From positions 1,240,001 through 1,304,000 of the forward strand of contig NC_007940.1 of assembly GCF_000012385.1 (NCBI RefSeq): 64,000 bases of DNA, in the 5' to 3' direction. The translations under genes and the position numbers were made by a program. Shown here piece after piece: positions 33,689 through 43,115 of the stretch. The stretch's first letter is position 1. Every line of letters starts with the position of its first letter. The notes beneath the pieces are model-generated. The model was not told the DNA's origin and did no database searches. It saw nothing but the letters and a program-made list of their open reading frames with translations. The DNA comes from Rickettsia bellii RML369-C. GTDB lineage: Bacteria; Pseudomonadota; Alphaproteobacteria; Rickettsiales; Rickettsiaceae.

Positions 33689-34482
33689 TCCTCTATGCTG
33701 TATAGATTTCTAAATATCCTATTAAACCTAATAGACTCTGCCCAAGGCTTTAACTTTAATATCAGATTAATAACCCCTATATCACTATCCCACCATGTTA
33801 TTTTTGTTGAAAACCAAATAAATTGTGCTTTAGCAATAAAATTCTCAAACGGCACAAAACCTAAATCAATCCTACTATCATTTGACTGGTCTCTATTATC
33901 CCCTAAAAAGAAATATTCCCCTTCCGGTACATAAAAAGCGTCTGTATTACCATATTTATCGTTAAACATAATTCCTAAAACAGGAGCAAGCTTATAAGAA
34001 AAATATGTTTTACCATTTGGCAGTGTTTCCTTAAATTTTAAATATTTTCTTCCCTCTTCACTAACATAAATTCCTGACTCTACACGCTCTATTTTTTCAT
34101 CGTTAATATATATTACATCATCAATTAATTGCACTTTATCCCCAGGAAGCCCTATCAAACGCTTTATATATCTAGTATTCATCTCATGAGGAGGACGAAA
34201 AATTATGATATCGCCACGCTCTGGAGTGCGAGCAAATATTCGTCCCTTAAATAAATGAATAAAATCAAAAAAAGATAAAGAATAATTACTATATCCATAA
34301 CTATATTTTGTACCAAAAATCCGATCATTTTCAAGTATAGTAGCTTTCATTGATCCAGTTGGAACCACAAAAGATTCTATTATTAATATTCTAATCATTA
34401 GTGCAATAACTACTACTAAAATGAAAGATTTCCATTCTTGAGCAGTTGTTTTATTGTTGTTTGATTCAGTATTTGTTTGCAT
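33685..34482 (-). CDS. lepB: signal peptidase I
   Basis: A membrane protease removing signal peptides. It has an N-terminal anchor helix ([20 protein letters not shown]), the Ser nucleophile in [10 protein letters not shown], the Lys base in [12 protein letters not shown] and [12 protein letters not shown] start it at the ATG at 34482 (MQTNTESNN), giving 265 residues as in other rickettsiae. The frame is open to 34560, but the first two codons of that longer version come from a palindromic element. An intermediate start at 34554 (MKKLTS) is also possible. Rickettsial LepB has inserted loops around residues 60-90. Confidence 0.92.
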   Translation of the reverse strand: MQTNTESNNNKTTAQEWKSFILVVVIALMIRILIIESFVVPTGSMKATILENDRIFGTKYSYGYSNYSLSFFDFIHLFKGRIFARTPERGDIIIFRPPHEMNTRYIKRLIGLPGDKVQLIDDVIYINDEKIERVESGIYVSEEGRKYLKFKETLPNGKTYFSYKLAPVLGIMFNDKYGNTDAFYVPEGEYFFLGDNRDQSNDSRIDLGFVPFENFIAKAQFIWFSTKITWWDSDIGVINLILKLKPWAESIRFNRIFRNLYSIED

Positions 34483-34555
34483 AAAGTTTTTTAAGTTGTT
34501 TATAAATAATTTGTTATCCCACAACGTTGTAGTTGTGGAGGTCAATTTTTTCATT

Positions 34556-34677
34556 GTCATCCCGTGGCTTGTCCACGGGATCCAGTATAAAGCGAGATAA
34601 AATCGAGCTTTTAGCTTTAAAAACTTGTCGTATTTATGGTTACTTTACTGGATCCCGTGGACAAGCCACGGGATGAC
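34556..34677. repeat. RPE family A copy with 31-bp perfect arms
   Basis: Left arm 34556-34586 and right arm 34647-34677 are perfect reverse complements over 31 bases. Each arm also contains an inner palindrome (CCCGTGG-CTTGT-CCACGGG), so the element is a palindrome of palindromes. It lies between nuoF and lepB and its left edge supplies a spurious upstream ATG to lepB. Confidence 0.92.
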
Positions 34678-34720
34678 ACCGATCTGACGCTCATGCACCT
34701 ATGCGGGAATAACATAGGAA

Positions 34721-35974
34721 CTATTGTATCCTGCTTTCAATCTCGTTTCTAAAATGTTTTATCAGCCCCTGAATTGGCCAAGCGGCAGCATCACCTAAAG
34801 CACAAATGGTATGCCCCTCTATTTCCTTTGTAACTTCAAGAAGCTGATCTATTTCGGATTTTTTGGCATCACCTTTAACGAGCCTCATCATAACACGCCA
34901 CATCCATCCTGTACCCTCACGGCACGGCGTACACTGACCGCAAGACTCATGCATATAGAACTTACTAAGACGTGCTATTGCATAAATAATATCAGTCGAT
35001 TTATCCATAACAATAATCCCGCCAGTACCTAAACTAGAGCCTGCTGCCTTTAAGCTATCAAAGTCCATATCGGCAGTTTCGCATAAGGATTTAGGAAGCA
35101 AAGGAACGGAAGAGCCACCCGGTATTATAGCTTTGAGGTTATCCCAACCGCCACGAACACCCCCTGCATGTTTTTCAATGATTTCTTTTAAAGGAATCCC
35201 CATTGCCTCTTCAACATTACAAGGCTTATTAACATGACCTGATATACAAAAAATCTTAGTACCGGTATTATTTGGCTTACCGATAGATGCAAACCAGCTA
35301 GCTCCTCGCCTTAAAATAGTTGGCACTACCGCAATAGATTCAACATTATTTATAGTGGTTGGACAGCCATACAACCCGAAGCCCGCCGGAAAAGGCGGCT
35401 TTAGCCTTGGCATGCCTTTTTTACCTTCTAAGCTTTCAAGCAGAGCTGTTTCTTCTCCACAAATATAAGCTCCAGCTCCACGATGCAAATAAATATCACA
35501 ATTAAAGCCTGAACCGCAAGCATTTTTTCCTATCAAACCATCTTTATATGCTTCATCTAAGGCACGCTGAATATTGGAAGCTTCGTTGTAAAACTCCCCT
35601 CTAATATAGATATAACAGCTATTTGCTCCTATGGCAAAACTGGCAAGCAAACACCCTTCTATTAACTTATGTGGTTCATATCTTAATATATCCCGATCTT
35701 TGCAAGTGCCGGGTTCAGATTCATCAGCATTAACTACTAGATAAGATGGCTTTTTTGATTCTTTAGGCATAAACGACCATTTAGTGCCGGTAGAAAATCC
35801 TGCACCACCTCGCCCTCTAAGTCCCGATTTCTTAACTTCTTCAATAATCCACTCTTTGCCTTTATTAAGTAATGCTTTAGTATTATCCCAATCACCAAGC
35901 TTCTTGCTAGATTTCAAATCATGGCTCTGCTCACCATGTAAATTAGTAAAAATTCTATCTTCTTTTTTCAGCAT
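34721..35974 (-). CDS. nuoF: NADH-quinone oxidoreductase subunit F
   Basis: A 417-residue flavoprotein subunit of complex I. It has the FMN/NADH site ([44 protein letters not shown]) and the 4Fe-4S cluster N3 motif [12 protein letters not shown]. It oxidises NADH at the tip of the peripheral arm. The other nuo genes are not adjacent here. Confidence 0.98.
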   Translation of the reverse strand: MLKKEDRIFTNLHGEQSHDLKSSKKLGDWDNTKALLNKGKEWIIEEVKKSGLRGRGGAGFSTGTKWSFMPKESKKPSYLVVNADESEPGTCKDRDILRYEPHKLIEGCLLASFAIGANSCYIYIRGEFYNEASNIQRALDEAYKDGLIGKNACGSGFNCDIYLHRGAGAYICGEETALLESLEGKKGMPRLKPPFPAGFGLYGCPTTINNVESIAVVPTILRRGASWFASIGKPNNTGTKIFCISGHVNKPCNVEEAMGIPLKEIIEKHAGGVRGGWDNLKAIIPGGSSVPLLPKSLCETADMDFDSLKAAGSSLGTGGIIVMDKSTDIIYAIARLSKFYMHESCGQCTPCREGTGWMWRVMMRLVKGDAKKSEIDQLLEVTKEIEGHTICALGDAAAWPIQGLIKHFRNEIESRIQ

Positions 35975-35991
35975 AAATTACTCTTGTTTTG

Positions 35992-36164
35992 TCATTGCGA
36001 GGAGTGGCAAAGCCTTATTATGTCATATCGTAGGCATGGATCGAAAAACATCCTCATTGTCATCCCGTGGCTTGACCACGGGATCCAGTAATAAAAAATA
36101 CGTATACAAAAAGCTCGATTCCTCTCGCTTTATGCTGGATCCCGTGGACAAGCCACGGGATGAC
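35992..36164. repeat. RPE pair between secF and nuoF
   Basis: A partial family B end (GTCATTGCGAGGAGTGGCAA, from 35994) is followed by the linker GGCATGGATCGAAAAACATC and a full family A element at 36059-36164. Family A arms are GTCATCCCGTGGCTTGACCA and GTGGACAAGCCACGGGATGAC. No gene is present in the 200-base spacer. Confidence 0.8.
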
Positions 36165-36176
36165 AAGTTTTACTAC

Positions 36177-37088
36177 TTACTTCTCAAATTTTTTATTGGC
36201 AAATATCGTAAGTATCGGGGCAGAAATAAAAATAGACGAATAAGTCCCTGCTATTATTCCAAAAAATACCAGTACGCTAAAACTACGGATTGCCTCACCG
36301 CCAAAAAGAACCAGTGCCAAATTAGCAAGTAGAGTAGTCACTACTGTTAAAATTGTTCTGGATAGAGTTTCGTTGATACTTAAATTTATAATTTCCGTGA
36401 TGCCTTTCTTATGATATTTACGTAAATTTTCCCTGATCCTATCATATATCACTACCGAATCATTAACAGAATATCCTATGATAGTTAACACTGCTGCAAT
36501 AGTGCTTAAGTTAAAATCAAGTTTTGTTATACTCATAAATCCAAGTGCTAATATAACATCATGCACTAAAGCAATAAGTATACCAAGCCCAAAATACCAT
36601 TCAAAACGTACCCAAATATATATCATAATTGCCGCAAACGAAAATAGCATTGCCATAGTCCCTGCCTCAATTAACTGCCTACCAACCTGCGGACCAACAA
36701 AATCCACCTTACGATATTCAAAATTATAAGGAAAATTATTTTGAAGCGTCGATTTAATTAGCTCAATATTTTTCATTAAATTATCTTCGCTACTACTACC
36801 AAATCTAATCGATAAGTCACGCTCACTACCAAAGTTTTGCAGCACTACTTCACCAATTCCAAGCTCACCTAAAACTTGACGCATTTTTGGTAAATCTGGC
36901 GTTTGGTCAAGCCTTACTTCTATAACTATACCTCCGGCAAAATCAATACCGAAATTAAATTTGTACATACCAATCCAAATAAAGCTAATGAGTGATAAAA
37001 TAATTGAGAAAGTGTAACTGACTTTTTTAAAATTCATAAAATCAAAATCGATTTTATTAGGCAAAAGCCTCAAAGGATAAATTTGCAT
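36177..37088 (-). CDS. secF: protein translocase subunit SecF
   Basis: A 303-residue membrane protein with six helices and a first periplasmic domain. [13 protein letters not shown] and [13 protein letters not shown] are SecF hallmarks, as is [17 protein letters not shown]. With SecD it uses the proton-motive force to help release exported proteins. I start it at the ATG at 37088 ([14 protein letters not shown]). The longer frame to 37187 would run into the divergent gapR-like gene and has no family support. Confidence 0.95.
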   Translation of the reverse strand: MQIYPLRLLPNKIDFDFMNFKKVSYTFSIILSLISFIWIGMYKFNFGIDFAGGIVIEVRLDQTPDLPKMRQVLGELGIGEVVLQNFGSERDLSIRFGSSSEDNLMKNIELIKSTLQNNFPYNFEYRKVDFVGPQVGRQLIEAGTMAMLFSFAAIMIYIWVRFEWYFGLGILIALVHDVILALGFMSITKLDFNLSTIAAVLTIIGYSVNDSVVIYDRIRENLRKYHKKGITEIINLSINETLSRTILTVVTTLLANLALVLFGGEAIRSFSVLVFFGIIAGTYSSIFISAPILTIFANKKFEK

Positions 37089-37160
37089 TATTAATATTTT
37101 ATTGAATAAAAATGATATTTGTATTATAATAGTAAATTCAAAAAGGTTAAATAATTTTTT

Positions 37161-37397
37161 ATGTCTGAAGTAGTAGTAAAAGAACAATTAGAGCAATATT
37201 TAAGCAAAATAGAAAGGTTAGAGCAAGAAAAAGCTGATCTATCTGAAGAAATTAAGGATATTTTTCAAGATGCTTCTTCGCACGGATTTGATGTTAAAGC
37301 GATGAAAACTGTTTTAAAGCTAAAAAAACTTGATAAAGATAAGCTAGCTGAACAGGACGCTATGCTTGAGTTATATAGAGATACTTTAGGGATTTAA
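37161..37397 (+). CDS. GapR-like DUF2312 DNA-binding protein
   Basis: A 78-residue DUF2312 protein: [21 protein letters not shown] forms the N-terminal coiled helix, then [28 protein letters not shown]. In Caulobacter this family (GapR) is an essential clamp on overtwisted AT-rich DNA that supports replication. The family match is clear; the role here is inferred. It diverges from secF at 72 bases and its stop lies inside a terminator hairpin. Confidence 0.9.
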   Translation: MSEVVVKEQLEQYLSKIERLEQEKADLSEEIKDIFQDASSHGFDVKAMKTVLKLKKLDKDKLAEQDAMLELYRDTLGI

Positions 37398-37423
37398 AAT
37401 TCTACTACTTATTTTAAATCCCT
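37388..37423 (+). terminator. terminator overlapping the gapR-like stop codon
   Basis: Perfect 13-bp arms (37388-37400 and 37411-37423, AGGGATTTAAAAT) with a 10-base loop, followed by TTTATTTTTG. The left arm contains the last codons and the TAA of the gene. Confidence 0.75.
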
Positions 37424-37545
37424 AGCTTTATTTTTGTTAATTCATCCTTATAATATCTATAATTTAAATTATAACATTATTGACATAAGTTAACTATTAA
37501 TATATTTTGTCGCTACAAAAGTTAATTTAAATTAAGATTTTTAAG

Positions 37546-38482
37546 ATGACAGATATAAATAAGTATTGAATTAGAAGCAGTTAATTTTAGAGATAGCGTT
37601 ATCCAAATTATTGCAGAATCTATACAGCAAAAATTTTTATTTGACTACCAAACACAAAAAGAAGTTTTTAAATATATTAAATTTAATATTAATTCAAAAA
37701 GCTATATATTACCCAAAACTATTTCTAATTCTGAAATTATAGATGAATTTATAGACCTTAGGGCAAATTTCAGAGAATATATTAAATGGAAATTATCCAA
37801 TAAAGTGGAATCAGTAAATTTAGAAAAAACTACCGCTGAACTTTTAAATCAAATATATTTTCTTAGTATTAAATTTATTGATGAAACTATTTCAGAAATT
37901 ACTGATAAAATAGACCGAATTAAAAATTGTAAGTCTGAAAATGAGGAGGAAGAAATTGCTCTTAAATGGTTTAATAGCTCAGAAGTAGAAAAAAATAAAA
38001 TCGTTGAAAATTATCAAAAAAAGCTTGAGCAAAAATTAAGTGACACTATAAAAAGTCAAAAAGAGATTATTGATAGTCAAAAAAGCGAAACAAATCCTGG
38101 GGTAATTAGTTATCAAATCGAGCATATTTTAGATTTTGATCAAGACTTTAACAGCAAGTCTATATCAAATTCTATCAAACTTAAAAGTTTAAACTTTAAT
38201 GAGACAGGATCTGGAAATTTAGATATTTCTGTACTTCATTTGACCGATGCACTTGAACAAAATACTACTATTACAAACCTTTATCTTAATTCGCATAATA
38301 CAAATCAACCAAACAATAATATCATTTTTTCAGAAAGAGCAAGTACATTAGAGCTAAGTTTAGACAAAATAGACTTTACATTAGGCAAAATACACTTTAA
38401 TCATCTATATAATCTAATAAACTTTTCTGAAACATCTATAGAGATAGTAGGTGAATTAGAAAATAATCCTGATTTAGAATAA
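37546..38482 (+). pseudogene. orphan gene with a 5' frameshift (LRR-like tail)
   Basis: An ATG at 37546 begins MTDINKY and stops at once (TGA at 37567). The next frame, open from 37559 to 38482, encodes IELEAVNFRDSVIQIIAESI and about 300 more residues, but has no ATG near its start; the first usual start codon is GTG at 37805. One base lost around 37555-37565 would explain both. The protein is helical and Lys/Glu-rich. Near its end LTDALEQNTTITNLYLNSHN resembles one leucine-rich repeat of the ribonuclease-inhibitor type. I do not recognise the family. Confidence 0.6.
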
Positions 38483-38513
38483 TAAATAAGACTAGATTTT
38501 TATTGTTTAAAGA

Positions 38514-38548
38514 AAAAAGGCTTAACAATTCTTTTGTTAAGCCTTTTT
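38514..38548 (+). terminator. strong bidirectional terminator
   Basis: Perfect 15-bp arms (38514-38528 and 38534-38548, AAAAAGGCTTAACAA) with a 5-base loop, A-rich on one side and T-rich on the other. It sits between the orphan gene (plus) and lpxA (minus) and can serve both. Confidence 0.85.
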
Positions 38549-38624
38549 GTATTAATAGACTTACTATATAAAAAGAGCGTAGCAATCAACAAAAATATGT
38601 AAAAAGTGCTAATTTTAAGACTTT

Positions 38625-39470
38625 TTAATTGGGTTGCTTCGTCAAATTACTTTGTAGTTCTCCTCGTAATGACATTGTTTTTTCAAAAGAACAAAACGAT
38701 CTATTACTGCCATGCTCAAGAAAATCAATAATTTGCATTACTATAGTATTGTTTTTATATTTCTCTTGAGCTTGCTTAATTCTATCAGCGAAATTACCTT
38801 CACCTAAAAAGATTTCTTGAACTATTTTTAAAGCGTTTAAAGACTCTGCTTTATCAAACCCTTTCCTATTCATGCCGACTAAGTTTAGCCCCTCAAGCAC
38901 TGCACGTTTGCCGCTTGCAAGACCAAAAGGGATTACATCAGCTCCAACTGGTGATAAGCCGCCAATCATTGAGTGTTTACCAATTCTTGCATATTGATGA
39001 ACTGCCGATAAGCCACCAATTATGACATAGTCTTCCACTTCTATATGCCCAGCTAGGCTTACATAATTAGCAAACACTACATTATTACCGATTTTGCAAT
39101 CATGACCGATATGAACGCCAACCATAAATAAATTATTATTTCCTATCCTTGTAATCATTCCGCCGCCTTGGCTTCCTGCCTGCACTGTAACATATTCTCT
39201 AATAATATTGTTAGAACCGATTATCGTATTTGACCGCTCATTATTATATTTTAAGATTTGCGGAGGTTGACCGATAGACGCAAACGGATAAATTACTGTA
39301 CTTTCGCCGATTTCAGTAATCCCCTCAATAACTACGTGAGACTTTAGTTCTACATTATCATGCAGTATTACTTCTGGACCAATAATACAATATGGACCAA
39401 CTTTTACGTTCTTACCAAGTTTTGCACCTTCAGCAATTATACTAGTTGGATGTATATTAGAATTTGACAC
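38625..39470 (-). CDS. lpxA: acyl-[ACP]-UDP-N-acetylglucosamine O-acyltransferase LpxA
   Basis: A 281-residue first enzyme of lipid A synthesis, a left-handed beta helix of hexapeptide repeats (IGKNV, VGPYCIIG type). It has the catalytic His in GVHIGHDCKIGNN and a C-terminal helical domain (GMNRKGFDKAESLNALK). The family usually has about 262-264 residues. The last 15 or so here (MSLRGELQSNLTKQPN) are read from a family B palindromic-element fragment. It lies ten bases after fabZ. Confidence 0.95.
   Translation of the reverse strand: MSNSNIHPTSIIAEGAKLGKNVKVGPYCIIGPEVILHDNVELKSHVVIEGITEIGESTVIYPFASIGQPPQILKYNNERSNTIIGSNNIIREYVTVQAGSQGGGMITRIGNNNLFMVGVHIGHDCKIGNNVVFANYVSLAGHIEVEDYVIIGGLSAVHQYARIGKHSMIGGLSPVGADVIPFGLASGKRAVLEGLNLVGMNRKGFDKAESLNALKIVQEIFLGEGNFADRIKQAQEKYKNNTIVMQIIDFLEHGSNRSFCSFEKTMSLRGELQSNLTKQPN
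38634..38675. repeat. RPE family B fragment translated as the LpxA C terminus
   Basis: TTGCTTCGTCAAATTACTTT and CTCCTCGTAATGACA match the right end of family B elements (compare TTGCTTCGTCAATTACTTTG at 46914-46933 and CTCGCAATGAC at 46942-46952). It is in frame with lpxA on the minus strand and contains its stop region. Confidence 0.75.
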
Positions 39471-39480
39471 TACTATACCC

Positions 39481-39918
39481 TTAAGATTTATCTTTGATCA
39501 TTGCGGTAAATTTACTCTCCGCTGCCATTTCACCATCAACTTTAACCGTACTTGAAAACTTCCATACATTAGCTCTTTGCTGATCAATAGTAGCATGAAT
39601 ATGCATTGTATCCCCTGGCTGAACAACTTTGCGAAATTTTGAGTTCTCGATAGCCATTAAAAACACTTCTTTATTTTTAGTAGAGCCAAGAGATTTAGCA
39701 ACTAATATAGCTGCAAGCTGTGCCATAGCTTCAACCATTAAAACTCCAGGCATAACAGGTCTTGCCGGAAAATGACCTGTAAATTGTGGCTCATTAACAG
39801 TAACATTTTTAATGCCAGTTATTGATTTATTAGGATCAATTTCAACTACTTTATCCACTAATAAAAACGGATAACGATGAGGTATCAAATCCATAATTTC
39901 GGTAATATCGATAGTCAT
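39481..39918 (-). CDS. fabZ: (3R)-hydroxyacyl-ACP dehydratase FabZ
   Basis: A 145-residue hot-dog-fold dehydratase of fatty-acid elongation. It begins [17 protein letters not shown] and has the active-site stretch [20 protein letters not shown], with the catalytic His and Glu. It directly follows lpxD (TAAATG) and precedes lpxA, the usual lpxD-fabZ-lpxA cluster linking fatty-acid and lipid A synthesis. Confidence 0.97.
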   Translation of the reverse strand: MTIDITEIMDLIPHRYPFLLVDKVVEIDPNKSITGIKNVTVNEPQFTGHFPARPVMPGVLMVEAMAQLAAILVAKSLGSTKNKEVFLMAIENSKFRKVVQPGDTMHIHATIDQQRANVWKFSSTVKVDGEMAAESKFTAMIKDKS

Positions 39919-40947
39919 TTATTTAGATCTCTTATTTATTAATTGTTTCATAATAATAGATTGTCTGTGCCAATCCATAATAGGTACAGCTGGACTACCG
40001 CCAACAATCTTACCCGCTTCTATATTTTGTGCTACACCGCCTTGTGCTGCTACCTGAGCTCCATCACCTATATATAGATGTCCAGCGACTCCCACTTGCC
40101 CCCCAAGAGCACAATATTTACCAATTACGCTACTTCCGGCTATGCCTGCTTGTGCTACAATAATAGAGCCTTTACCTATTTTGACGCTATGCCCGATCTG
40201 CACTAAATTATCTATGCGGCATAAATCTTCTATTATAGTATCTTGCAGCGATCCCCTATCGATAGTAGTGTTAGCACCGATTTCAACATTATTACCGATT
40301 TTAACAATTCCAGTATGAAATATTTTATGATGCATACCTTTTTCAGTAGAAAAGCCAAACCCGTCTTGTCCGATTTTTGCTCCTGAAAGTATTACAACAT
40401 CATCCCCTATAACAGAATAATTTATTGATACATTAGATTCGATTCTAGCATTTCTGCCAATAACCACTCCTGTACCTATAAAGCTGCCTGCTTCTATTAT
40501 ACTATCATCACCTATAACAACATTATCCTCAATAACTGCATTATGACCTACATAACAATTTTTACCTATAGTTGCTGATTCTGCAACATAAGCTGATTTC
40601 ATTATTTTAGCAGGATACGATTTTACCGGAGCATAGAAAAAATCTATTAGCTTGCCGTAAGCAAAATATGAATTTTCAGCACGCAATAAAACAGTATTGG
40701 GATTTACTTCTCCCGTAAAGTCTTTTGGCACGATACAAGCTGCAGCTTTAGTATTTTTTAAAAATCGAGAATATTTAATATTACTTAAAAAGCTAATATC
40801 ATTAGAAGAGGCTTCTTGTAAAATTTTAATATCATGAATAGCTACATCTTCATGAATTTTAGGAGCTTCTATAAAATCTTGTAGGAAATCTGCAATTGCC
40901 ATTAGCTTTCTTGGTCCCAGATTCCTATAAAAATTACTATTTACCAT
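39919..40947 (-). CDS. lpxD: UDP-3-O-acylglucosamine N-acyltransferase LpxD
   Basis: A 342-residue third enzyme of lipid A synthesis. It has an N-terminal uridine-binding domain ([20 protein letters not shown]), then a left-handed beta helix of hexapeptide repeats with [11 protein letters not shown] and the catalytic His in [12 protein letters not shown], and a C-terminal helix. It is the first gene of lpxD-fabZ-lpxA. Confidence 0.96.
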   Translation of the reverse strand: MVNSNFYRNLGPRKLMAIADFLQDFIEAPKIHEDVAIHDIKILQEASSNDISFLSNIKYSRFLKNTKAAACIVPKDFTGEVNPNTVLLRAENSYFAYGKLIDFFYAPVKSYPAKIMKSAYVAESATIGKNCYVGHNAVIEDNVVIGDDSIIEAGSFIGTGVVIGRNARIESNVSINYSVIGDDVVILSGAKIGQDGFGFSTEKGMHHKIFHTGIVKIGNNVEIGANTTIDRGSLQDTIIEDLCRIDNLVQIGHSVKIGKGSIIVAQAGIAGSSVIGKYCALGGQVGVAGHLYIGDGAQVAAQGGVAQNIEAGKIVGGSPAVPIMDWHRQSIIMKQLINKRSK

Positions 40948-41080
40948 GCAGAATTTTAGCAGATTTAATTTATCCCGTAAAGTATATAAGCGATAGCTTT
41001 ATTATGCAACAAAATTTGCAAGAAGTTTTGTATTGTCATCCCATGATTTATTCAATAGTACCGAACAGTTTTTATTCTAT

Positions 41081-41196
41081 GTCATTCCCGCGAAAGCGGG
41101 AATCCAGAAAAAAGCATAAATACGACAAGTTTTTAGAATTAAAAGCTCGATTTTTCTCGCTTTTTTCTGGATCCCGTGGACAAGCCACAGGATGAC
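41081..41196. repeat. mosaic RPE family A element upstream of lpxD
   Basis: The left arm is the GCGAAAGCGGGAATCCAG subtype and the right arm the CCCGTGGACAAGCCACAGGA subtype, so the arms pair only at GTCAT/ATGAC and at the inner TCCAG/CTGGAT. The centre has CTCGATTTTTCTCGC. The surrounding spacer (40948-41279) has no other feature except linker fragments such as TTTTTCGACCTACGC. Confidence 0.75.
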
Positions 41197-41299
41197 ACTG
41201 AAGATGTTTTTCGACCTACGCAACTATCAATCCATTAAACAAGACTTATAAAATCAGATTGACTTATTTAAAGTTTTGCTTAGAATCTTTTTGGGGCAG

Positions 41300-41505
41300 C
41301 TAAATGCTGTTCTGGAGTGTAGAAACCTCTTAAGAACCGATTTATCATTTTCCGTAAAAATGTAATCCTCGATTTTTTTGATCGGGGGGATAATAGGGTA
41401 TGTTCAGGGCTTATAGCATTTGCTTTAAGCCTAAAGCCTATTATAGCTGTTGTTCTTACGGTGTTTCTAACTCCCCGGTCACCAAATAAGCCTTGCTTCT
41501 TGGTG
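41300..41505. ncRNA. candidate structured RNA of unknown class
   Basis: Two distant segments form a long interrupted helix: GGAGT-g-TAGAAAC-ctct-TAAGAAC (41314-41337) with GTTCTTA-cggt-GTTTCTA-ACTCC (41452-41474), 19 base pairs with one bulge and a 4x4 internal loop. Between them are three hairpins: 41346-41362 (CATTTT/AAAATG), 41367-41387 (CCTCGAT/ATCGGGG) and 41422-41437 (GCTTTA/TAAAGC). A further stem (CACCAA/TTGGTG) lies at 41480-41505. The region is richer in G/C than its surroundings. A 76-codon frame covers it on the minus strand but resembles nothing I know. Strand and class are undetermined; it has no recognisable tmRNA or SRP RNA motifs, and a 6S-like RNA is possible. Confidence 0.4.
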
Positions 41506-41544
41506 ATCAAAATTAAATTAATTTAAAGGATATATTAAACCGTT

Positions 41545-41961
41545 ATGAACAATATTGTAGAAAAAAGAATAGCCCTTATCGAGCCATATTTAGATTTTAT
41601 TATTAAAAGCGAAGAATTATTGCGGGAAATCTATCCAAATGGGATAGATAGGGATTTAATGATAGAATTTATTTTAGCTAAGAAACCTTATAAATCTTAT
41701 GCTTATTATACTCTAATTCGTAGTTTATTCAAATCGCCATGCAATAAAATTATACTTATAATTGATAAACAATTACTAAAATCTTTCTTGGGTTTATTCC
41801 GCTCTATTATCCTCGGTACGTTATCATATCTCAAGCTAATTAAAATTTTTATCTATGATGAAAATGATTTTGCTTTAGATATAAAAGCCTTAAAAAGTAA
41901 TGAAAATTATTTCTGGTCATATAAAATCAATTACTTTAAAAAATTGATTAATTGGGAGTGA
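41545..41961 (+). CDS. Rickettsia-type hypothetical protein (138 aa), copy 1
   Basis: The protein begins MNNIVEKRIALIEPYLDFII and has a mixed charged and hydrophobic sequence with no signal peptide and no family I recognise. Its middle (LIRSLFKSPCNKIILIIDKQ) is repeated at 42814-42964. Its C terminus (IYDENDFALDIKALKSNENY) is repeated on the minus strand at 49692-49820. Compared with copy 2 it lacks about 20 residues after the DE(N/K) position. It may itself be a truncated form. No good ribosome site is present. Confidence 0.5.
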   Translation: MNNIVEKRIALIEPYLDFIIKSEELLREIYPNGIDRDLMIEFILAKKPYKSYAYYTLIRSLFKSPCNKIILIIDKQLLKSFLGLFRSIILGTLSYLKLIKIFIYDENDFALDIKALKSNENYFWSYKINYFKKLINWE

Positions 41962-41979
41962 TTGAAGAGTATAACTTAA

Positions 41980-42017
41980 ATGGTGGAAGCAAATAAATAT
42001 GATTTGCTAACCGCCAT
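41980..42017. terminator. hairpin between convergent genes
   Basis: An inner 7-bp stem AGCAAAT/ATTTGCT (41988-41994, 42002-42008) is extended by ATGG-GG with CC-CCAT. It is followed on the plus strand by AAATAAAAAG. It lies between the 138-residue gene and the toxin gene that converges on it. Confidence 0.45.
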
Positions 42018-42052
42018 AAATAAAAAGTGTAAGACTTATAAAGATTTTATTT

Positions 42053-42325
42053 TCAGAAAATATTTTTTAATAACTTATACACTTCAGAGTCATTACGTTT
42101 GCCAACTAATATAACGTAAATCGTACTTTCATTAAAGTTGTAAATTATTCTATATTCTTCGATATCGCATCTATGGAAATGAGGATAACCTACTAATAAT
42201 TTACTATTATTTGGTATTGGATTTTCCATTAAAGACAGAATTTTATTTTTAACTTGACGCTGATGCTTTTCAGGGTAACGTTCTAACGTTTTTATTACTC
42301 TTTTTTCTAAAACTATTTCTCTCAT
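42053..42325 (-). CDS. RelE-family mRNA interferase-type toxin
   Basis: A 90-residue protein of the RelE/ParE fold: VLEKRVIKTLERYPEKHQRQ, then HRCDIEEYRIIYNFNESTIYVILVGKRNDSEVYKLL, with the terminal VGKRNDSEVY typical of RelE toxins. Related toxins cut mRNA on the ribosome. It starts three bases after the antitoxin stop. The frame is complete. Confidence 0.85.
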   Translation of the reverse strand: MREIVLEKRVIKTLERYPEKHQRQVKNKILSLMENPIPNNSKLLVGYPHFHRCDIEEYRIIYNFNESTIYVILVGKRNDSEVYKLLKNIF

Positions 42326-42328
42326 GGA

Positions 42329-42556
42329 TTAGCTTCTAAGAAATTTTTCTGATTCTTTTGCTGATAGCCACTCCGGTTGTTCTGCAATATTTTTTGCTGC
42401 CTTTCCCCAATAATCATCTTCAAGTTTAGTAAAATATTCATAATCTACTAAAACAACAGTAGGTCTACCTTGTTTGTTAATGACTATTGGCTCTCTTAAT
42501 GCTTGATCAATAATTTTTCCAGGATTCTTATTTAATTCAGTTGCAGATATATTCAT
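42329..42556 (-). CDS. Phd/YefM-family antitoxin
   Basis: A 75-residue protein: NISATELNKNPGKIIDQAL then EPIVINKQGRPTVVLVDYEYF is the Phd/YefM DNA-binding fold. The C-terminal part (EQPEWLSAKESEKFLRS) is the toxin-binding tail. It is the upstream gene of the pair, in the usual order, and would repress its own promoter. Confidence 0.86.
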   Translation of the reverse strand: MNISATELNKNPGKIIDQALREPIVINKQGRPTVVLVDYEYFTKLEDDYWGKAAKNIAEQPEWLSAKESEKFLRS

Positions 42557-42726
42557 ATAGTTTTACGTATTATACTTAATATACCTATAATACTATATAT
42601 ATTAACTAATAACAAATAAATTATTTTGATCTTTAGATTTATTTAATTTTTCTTGCAATGACATTTTGCAAATTATCATACAAAGTTTACAAATCAGATT
42701 GACTTATTTAAAGTTTTGTATTGTTA

Positions 42727-42800
42727 TCCCGTGGTGGCATTGTTGCGTGGATAAAAAAACGCCCTCGGTGTCATCCCGTGGCTTGTCCACGGGATGACAC
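42727..42800. repeat. short RPE family A units
   Basis: GTTATCCCGTGGTGGCATTG, the linker CGTGGATAAAAAAACGCCCT, and then a minimal palindrome (GTCATCCCGTGG-CTTGT-CCACGGGATGAC, 42769-42798) formed from a single arm. It sits exactly where the 5' part of the second gene copy would be expected. Confidence 0.75.
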
Positions 42801-42810
42801 TCTTAACTAT

Positions 42811-43107
42811 AAGCTAATTCGTAGTTTATTTAAATCACCATGTAATAAAATTATACTTATAATTGATAAACAATTGCTAAAATCCTATTTGGGTTTAGTT
42901 CGTTCTATTATTCTTGGTACTTTATCCTATCTCAAATTAATTAAAATTTTTATCTGTGATGAAAAATATAATGCTGACTTTTCAGATATTTTATTAGGTA
43001 AAGTTAATAAAATATCTGGATGTGATTCTACTATAAGCTTTGATATTAAAGCTTTAAATTTAAAAGAGTTTGATGACCCTATTAATATCTTAGAAAAAGA
43101 TAAATAG
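42811..43107 (+). pseudogene. 5'-truncated second copy of the 138-aa hypothetical gene
   Basis: From 42814 the DNA matches 41713-41863 closely (LIRSLFKSPCNKIILIIDKQ is identical in both). It continues with a longer C-terminal part (DEKYNADFSDILLGKVNKIS ... FDIKALNLKEFDD). The first 55-60 codons are missing and replaced by palindromic-element sequence. The ATG at 42721 lies in that element. A 28-base block upstream (42691-42718) is identical to 41251-41278, showing the duplication extended further. Confidence 0.7.
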
Positions 43108-43115
43108 TAATACGT

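Noticed and set aside
35784..36332. A 182-codon frame across nuoF, spacer and secF on the plus strand
   Set aside because: It runs antisense through two real genes and a repeat pair; no start signal.
41280..41510. A 76-codon minus-strand frame
   Set aside because: It coincides with the strongly folding segment, has no ribosome site and no family resemblance; treated as a candidate RNA instead, though a small gene is not fully excluded.
42721..42810. ATG at 42721 as start of a 128-residue protein
   Set aside because: The first 30 codons are repeat-element sequence; the homologous part begins only near 42814.
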